Assembly: GCA_022606425.2 (NCBI GenBank)
Contig: JAHDVF020000240.1
Span: 2,418,001 to 2,482,000 of the forward strand
Direction of reading: 5' to 3'
DNA from: Lepidostoma basale
Taxonomy: Eukaryota > Arthropoda > Insecta > Trichoptera > Lepidostomatidae
Length of the DNA stretch: 64,000 nucleotides
The notes below the pieces were generated by a model, which did no database searches, had not been told where the DNA came from, and saw nothing but the letters and a program-made list of their open reading frames with translations. Within the stretch, counting starts at the first letter, position 1. Each line of letters starts with the position of its first letter. The translations under genes were made by a program, and so were the position numbers. Positions 61,601-64,000 of this stretch are shown here, piece after piece.

Positions 61601-61970
61601 GTACTAACAGTAAATGAGAAAAAAGCTCTTTCGCATTTAATGTTAATTAATTAATAAAAATGATTATAATAAAATAAACATAAATTTATACACGAAGTAT
61701 GAGATAATCCAAGGCAAGCTGTGTCCTGTACTGAAATTATTAATGTCAATCCCTGTGGGATTTTAAAAAATGTTCATAGATGGCGGTAACATTTTCTTCA
61801 GCGCTATATGAAGTGATGCGCATGTGGTATAAGACCTGAATGCGTATCTAATATTTTATAATAATTAATATACAAACTTGTGCGTTTTTGCGCAGCGATT
61901 TGTTCTCGACATACTAGCGAGTCTCAATTTTTAGAAGGAATTCTGTTTGCTGGATTCCTACTTTTAGCGA
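61600..61970. other. Interval partly repeating 60810-60935
   Basis: AAAAAGCTCTTTCGCATTTA and AAATTTATACACGAAGTATG at 61619-61705 repeat 60930-60955 and 60855-60885 in rearranged order. The rest is not recognised. Confidence 0.5.
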
Positions 61971-61977
61971 TAGCTAT

Positions 61978-62399
61978 TAGGGGTGCGCAAAACGACTCAT
62001 CTCAGGGATCTGATCTGAACGAATCGCTCAGCAAAGTGAGTCGACTCTTTTTCACGACTCACGACTCGCTGAGATGAGTCGTTTTGCAAAGTGAGCCGAC
62101 TCTTTTTAATGATCCACGGTTCACAATTTTGAGTTGAAATTATTTTGATTTCGATTGCCGGAAAAAATTATCGGTGACCTTTTTTTTTTTTTTTGCTCCT
62201 CAACCAAAAAAAGAATCGGCTCACTTTGATTCATATACGATTCACCCAGCGGATCATTGAGCTCACTAAAAAGAGTCGACTCTTTTGCATTCATATACGA
62301 TTCACCCAGCGGATCATTGAGCTGCCGCTCTTTTTTTATGGATCATCGCTCACCCGCTCACCAAAGTGAGTCGACTCGTGAGCGGATCGCACATCCCTA
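61978..62399. mobile_element. hAT-type non-autonomous element, 422 bp
   Basis: Perfect 8-bp target duplication ATAGCTAT (61970-61977 and 62400-62407). TIRs TAGGGGTGCGC and GCACATCCCTA. Subterminal repeats of GTGAGTCGACTC and CGACTCACGACTCG, and a duplicated block TTCATATACGATTCACCCAG (62230 and 62290). Same family as 59695-60734. Confidence 0.9.
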
Positions 62400-62403
62400 A
62401 TAG

Positions 62404-62572
62404 CTATCTAACTAACCATCACACTATTTCCTCATTTCCTGAGGGGTAGGCAGAAACGATGGATCGCCACGATGCTCTCGGGCTTTCTCTACATTCATAC
62501 ATCGTACCATGCACTTACGTCGATTATTCCGACTTCGAATGTGGCCGCCTTTTAATAATTGATTAAGCCGGA
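62404..62572 (-). pseudogene. LINE-A 3' scrap
   Basis: CTAACTAACCATCACACTAT, GGGGTAGGCAG, then HIRSRNNRRKCMVRCMNVEK-like coding with deletion of the CQDR.LWRSIL segment. The target duplication of the hAT element overlaps its TTAG tail. Confidence 0.68.
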
Positions 62573-62585
62573 ACGTAATTGTAAA

Positions 62586-62800
62586 TAGGGATCTGAGCAG
62601 AACGGTTGCGATCAGCAAAGTGAGCTGACTCTTTTTAATAATTCATTGTTCACCATTTTGAGTCGTTTGTAAAACTGACTTTCTGAAACGAGAAAAAATA
62701 AATAAATATAAAATTCTGCAAATTTACAATCTGTTTAGCTCATTGACTAAAAAAATTTCGTGGTGACCTAATAAAAAAATATTTTATTTTATCTTAACAA
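62586..62800 (+). repeat. hAT-type element, truncated copy
   Basis: TAGGGATCTGAGCAGAACGG, AGCTGACTCTTTTTAATAAT, TTCACCATTTTGAGTCG, GCTCATTGACTAAAAAAATT parallels 59695-59900 with deletion of the terminal GGGCAAAATGAATCACT. No right end. Confidence 0.68.
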
Positions 62801-63045
62801 AAAACGTTTGTGACGTTTGGTGTTGAAATTATATAAGTTTATCGTTTATATGGAGTGTTTTAACATCTGTTAAAATTAATTTTCGTATTTACGAACCTTT
62901 AAGAGCATTTGTTCCGATGTCTAATTGAATAATTTCTTAACCAATTTTAATGCGTATATTTGTGAAGAGGGCAAAATTAGCTTCATAAGTAAAAACTTAT
63001 TTACCTACTTACTTCTAAGATTGACTGTATTTAAGCAGAATTAGA

Positions 63046-63375
63046 ATGGCACCCGCCTACATATTTGAACTCTGCATCACCGAGAACCTGAATGCGAGGC
63101 AGTCTACATTGCGATCGGCAAGGTCTTCTGCGATGGGTAGATTGTACGTTCCGAAGCGTTATCCTTGCACAAATTTCGGCGACTGGGCCTTTGCTGTAGC
63201 TGGCCCCTCGACCCGGAACGGTTTCCCTACAGACTTAAAGTGCATTGAAAACCCGTCAGAGTTTAGATCGAGGCTCAAAACGCACCTGTTCAAACTGTCC
63301 TATCCTGATGCCAGTGGCGGTACTCCCATAGAAGTCCAGAAGCCCGGCTTGCGTAAGAAATTTTAAATCAAAACC
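63046..63375 (+). pseudogene. LINE-B (CR1/L2-like) C-terminus
   Basis: A 106-codon frame: MAPAYIFELCITENLNARQS, TLRSARSSAMGRLYVPKRYP, NFGDWAFAVAGPSTRNGFPT, FRSRLKTHLFKLSYPD. The FAVAGP..WN.LP..L......F...LKTHLF signature is the end of CR1/L2/Jockey RTs. The last ~18 codons (ASGGTPIEVQKPGLRKKF) lie in an inverted repeat (see 63320-63575) and are probably not original coding sequence. Confidence 0.8.
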
Positions 63376-63575
63376 TCTTCTGGCTTACAGAGGTTCAACT
63401 CTTGTGGTGGTATTCCTCTTACGTCTGATAGGAACATTGTTGGAAGGTGATTTGGTGGGTTGTTGGCTTATGGGCTTATGCGGGAGTATGATTTCTTAGA
63501 TTTGAGGGTTTTGATTCAAAATTTCTTACGCAAGCCGGGCTTCTGGGCTTCTATGGGATTACCGCCACTGCCTGA
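63320..63575. repeat. Inverted repeat at the end of LINE-B
   Basis: 63328-63373 (CCCATAGAAGTCCAGAAGCC, GGCTTGCGTAAGAAATTTTA) is nearly the exact complement of 63508-63561, around a ~130-bp spacer. It could be a foldback insertion or the product of inverted duplication. Confidence 0.75.
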
Positions 63576-63609
63576 TGCAAATGTTGATCGACTGCGTCAG
63601 GTGCAGTCC

Positions 63610-63810
63610 CCATACTAAAATGTTTTATTTTTAACAAAAATGTTTATTTTTAACCGAATGTTTGTTTTTAACAAAATGTTTGTTTTTAACAAAATGTTTA
63701 TTTTAAAAAAAATGGTTATTTTATTTTAATGCTTATTTTTAGCAAAAATGTTTATTTTTCACTAAGTGTTTTTTTTTTTTAATGTTTATTCGGAACAATT
63801 ATGTTTATTT
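63610..63810. repeat. Short tandem repeat, 17-19 bp unit
   Basis: About nine degenerate copies of AAAATGTTTATTTTTAAC from 63618 to 63800. Confidence 0.78.
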
Positions 63811-64000
63811 TTTCTTTTATAGTTAATCATAACTACACGTTTTACTAGCTTATTTTCTAAGAAACATATTCAGGCCTTGATTTAATGACACTTACCATTT
63901 TGATCAGGGCTGTCCAAACCAGATATGATCCCGGGCCAATCAAAATAACTAAATAGATTGGAGGGCCGCAGAAACAAATAGTTGAAAAATTTTAAGAAAA

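Overview
This is repeat-dense, AT-rich animal DNA, most likely arthropod and probably an insect with a large genome. The evidence is mariner, Tc1, hAT and piggyBac type DNA elements, many dead non-LTR retrotransposon (LINE) 3' ends, tRNA-derived SINEs, one spliceosomal-type intron, and no operon-like coding. I see no convincing host gene. Almost every long open frame is a transposon remnant or a shadow of one. The species cannot be fixed from the sequence; a beetle-like genome is only a guess.

The most striking content is about fifty hammerhead ribozyme (HHR) motifs on both strands. Each has a CUGANGA-type box, a hairpin (stem II), a GAAAC box, a tiny stem III and a GUH cleavage triplet, in the type I order. 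I sort them into seven families by stem II and stem III: A (stem III ACAGCUGU), B (ACAUGU, GGAC stem II), C (ACAUGU, GGAGG stem II), D (ACGUUGGU), E (ACAUGU, GAAGG stem II), F (ACAUGU or ACAAAUUUGU, UUGANAA box), G (ACCGGU). Many sit as head-to-head inverted pairs, one ribozyme per arm of a 150-400 bp foldback element. Short-stem-III type I hammerheads are known from Penelope-like elements and animal retrozymes; the paired palindromic arrangement and the altered family F box are what stand out here.

Layout. 0-10 kb: family D/E/A ribozyme elements, LINE-A fragments (3' tail of TTAG repeats), a CR1/L2-like LINE-B end, two inverted LINE-C ends, and the first of three LINE-A-tailed non-autonomous elements. 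10-21 kb: tandem/inverted minisatellite, LINE-A remnants, an RTE-like LINE and LINE-D with a YADD box, ribozyme foldbacks. 21-31 kb: ribozyme foldbacks, a piggyBac-type MITE (TTAA ends), a decayed mariner, a second SINE family. 31-42 kb: LINE ends, the second LINE-A-tailed element, a nearly intact mariner with TIRs and TA target site, a perfect 52-bp hairpin MITE, ribozyme foldbacks. 42-54 kb: LINE ends, ribozyme foldbacks, a Tc1-type MITE, the second piggyBac-type MITE in opposite orientation, a long ATT array, a TIR element nested in LINE-D. 54-64 kb: foldbacks, LINE-A, the third LINE-A-tailed element, a Tc1 transposase fragment with an intron, two hAT-type elements with perfect 8-bp target duplications, and a LINE-B end followed by an inverted repeat.

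The parts relate as parasites of parasites. LINE-A appears to supply the 3' end used by the 700-bp non-autonomous elements. Ribozyme elements, SINEs and MITEs are inserted in or beside LINEs and each other. Nothing outside the transposons suggests a joint host function. All family assignments come from reading motifs by eye; none was confirmed by search.
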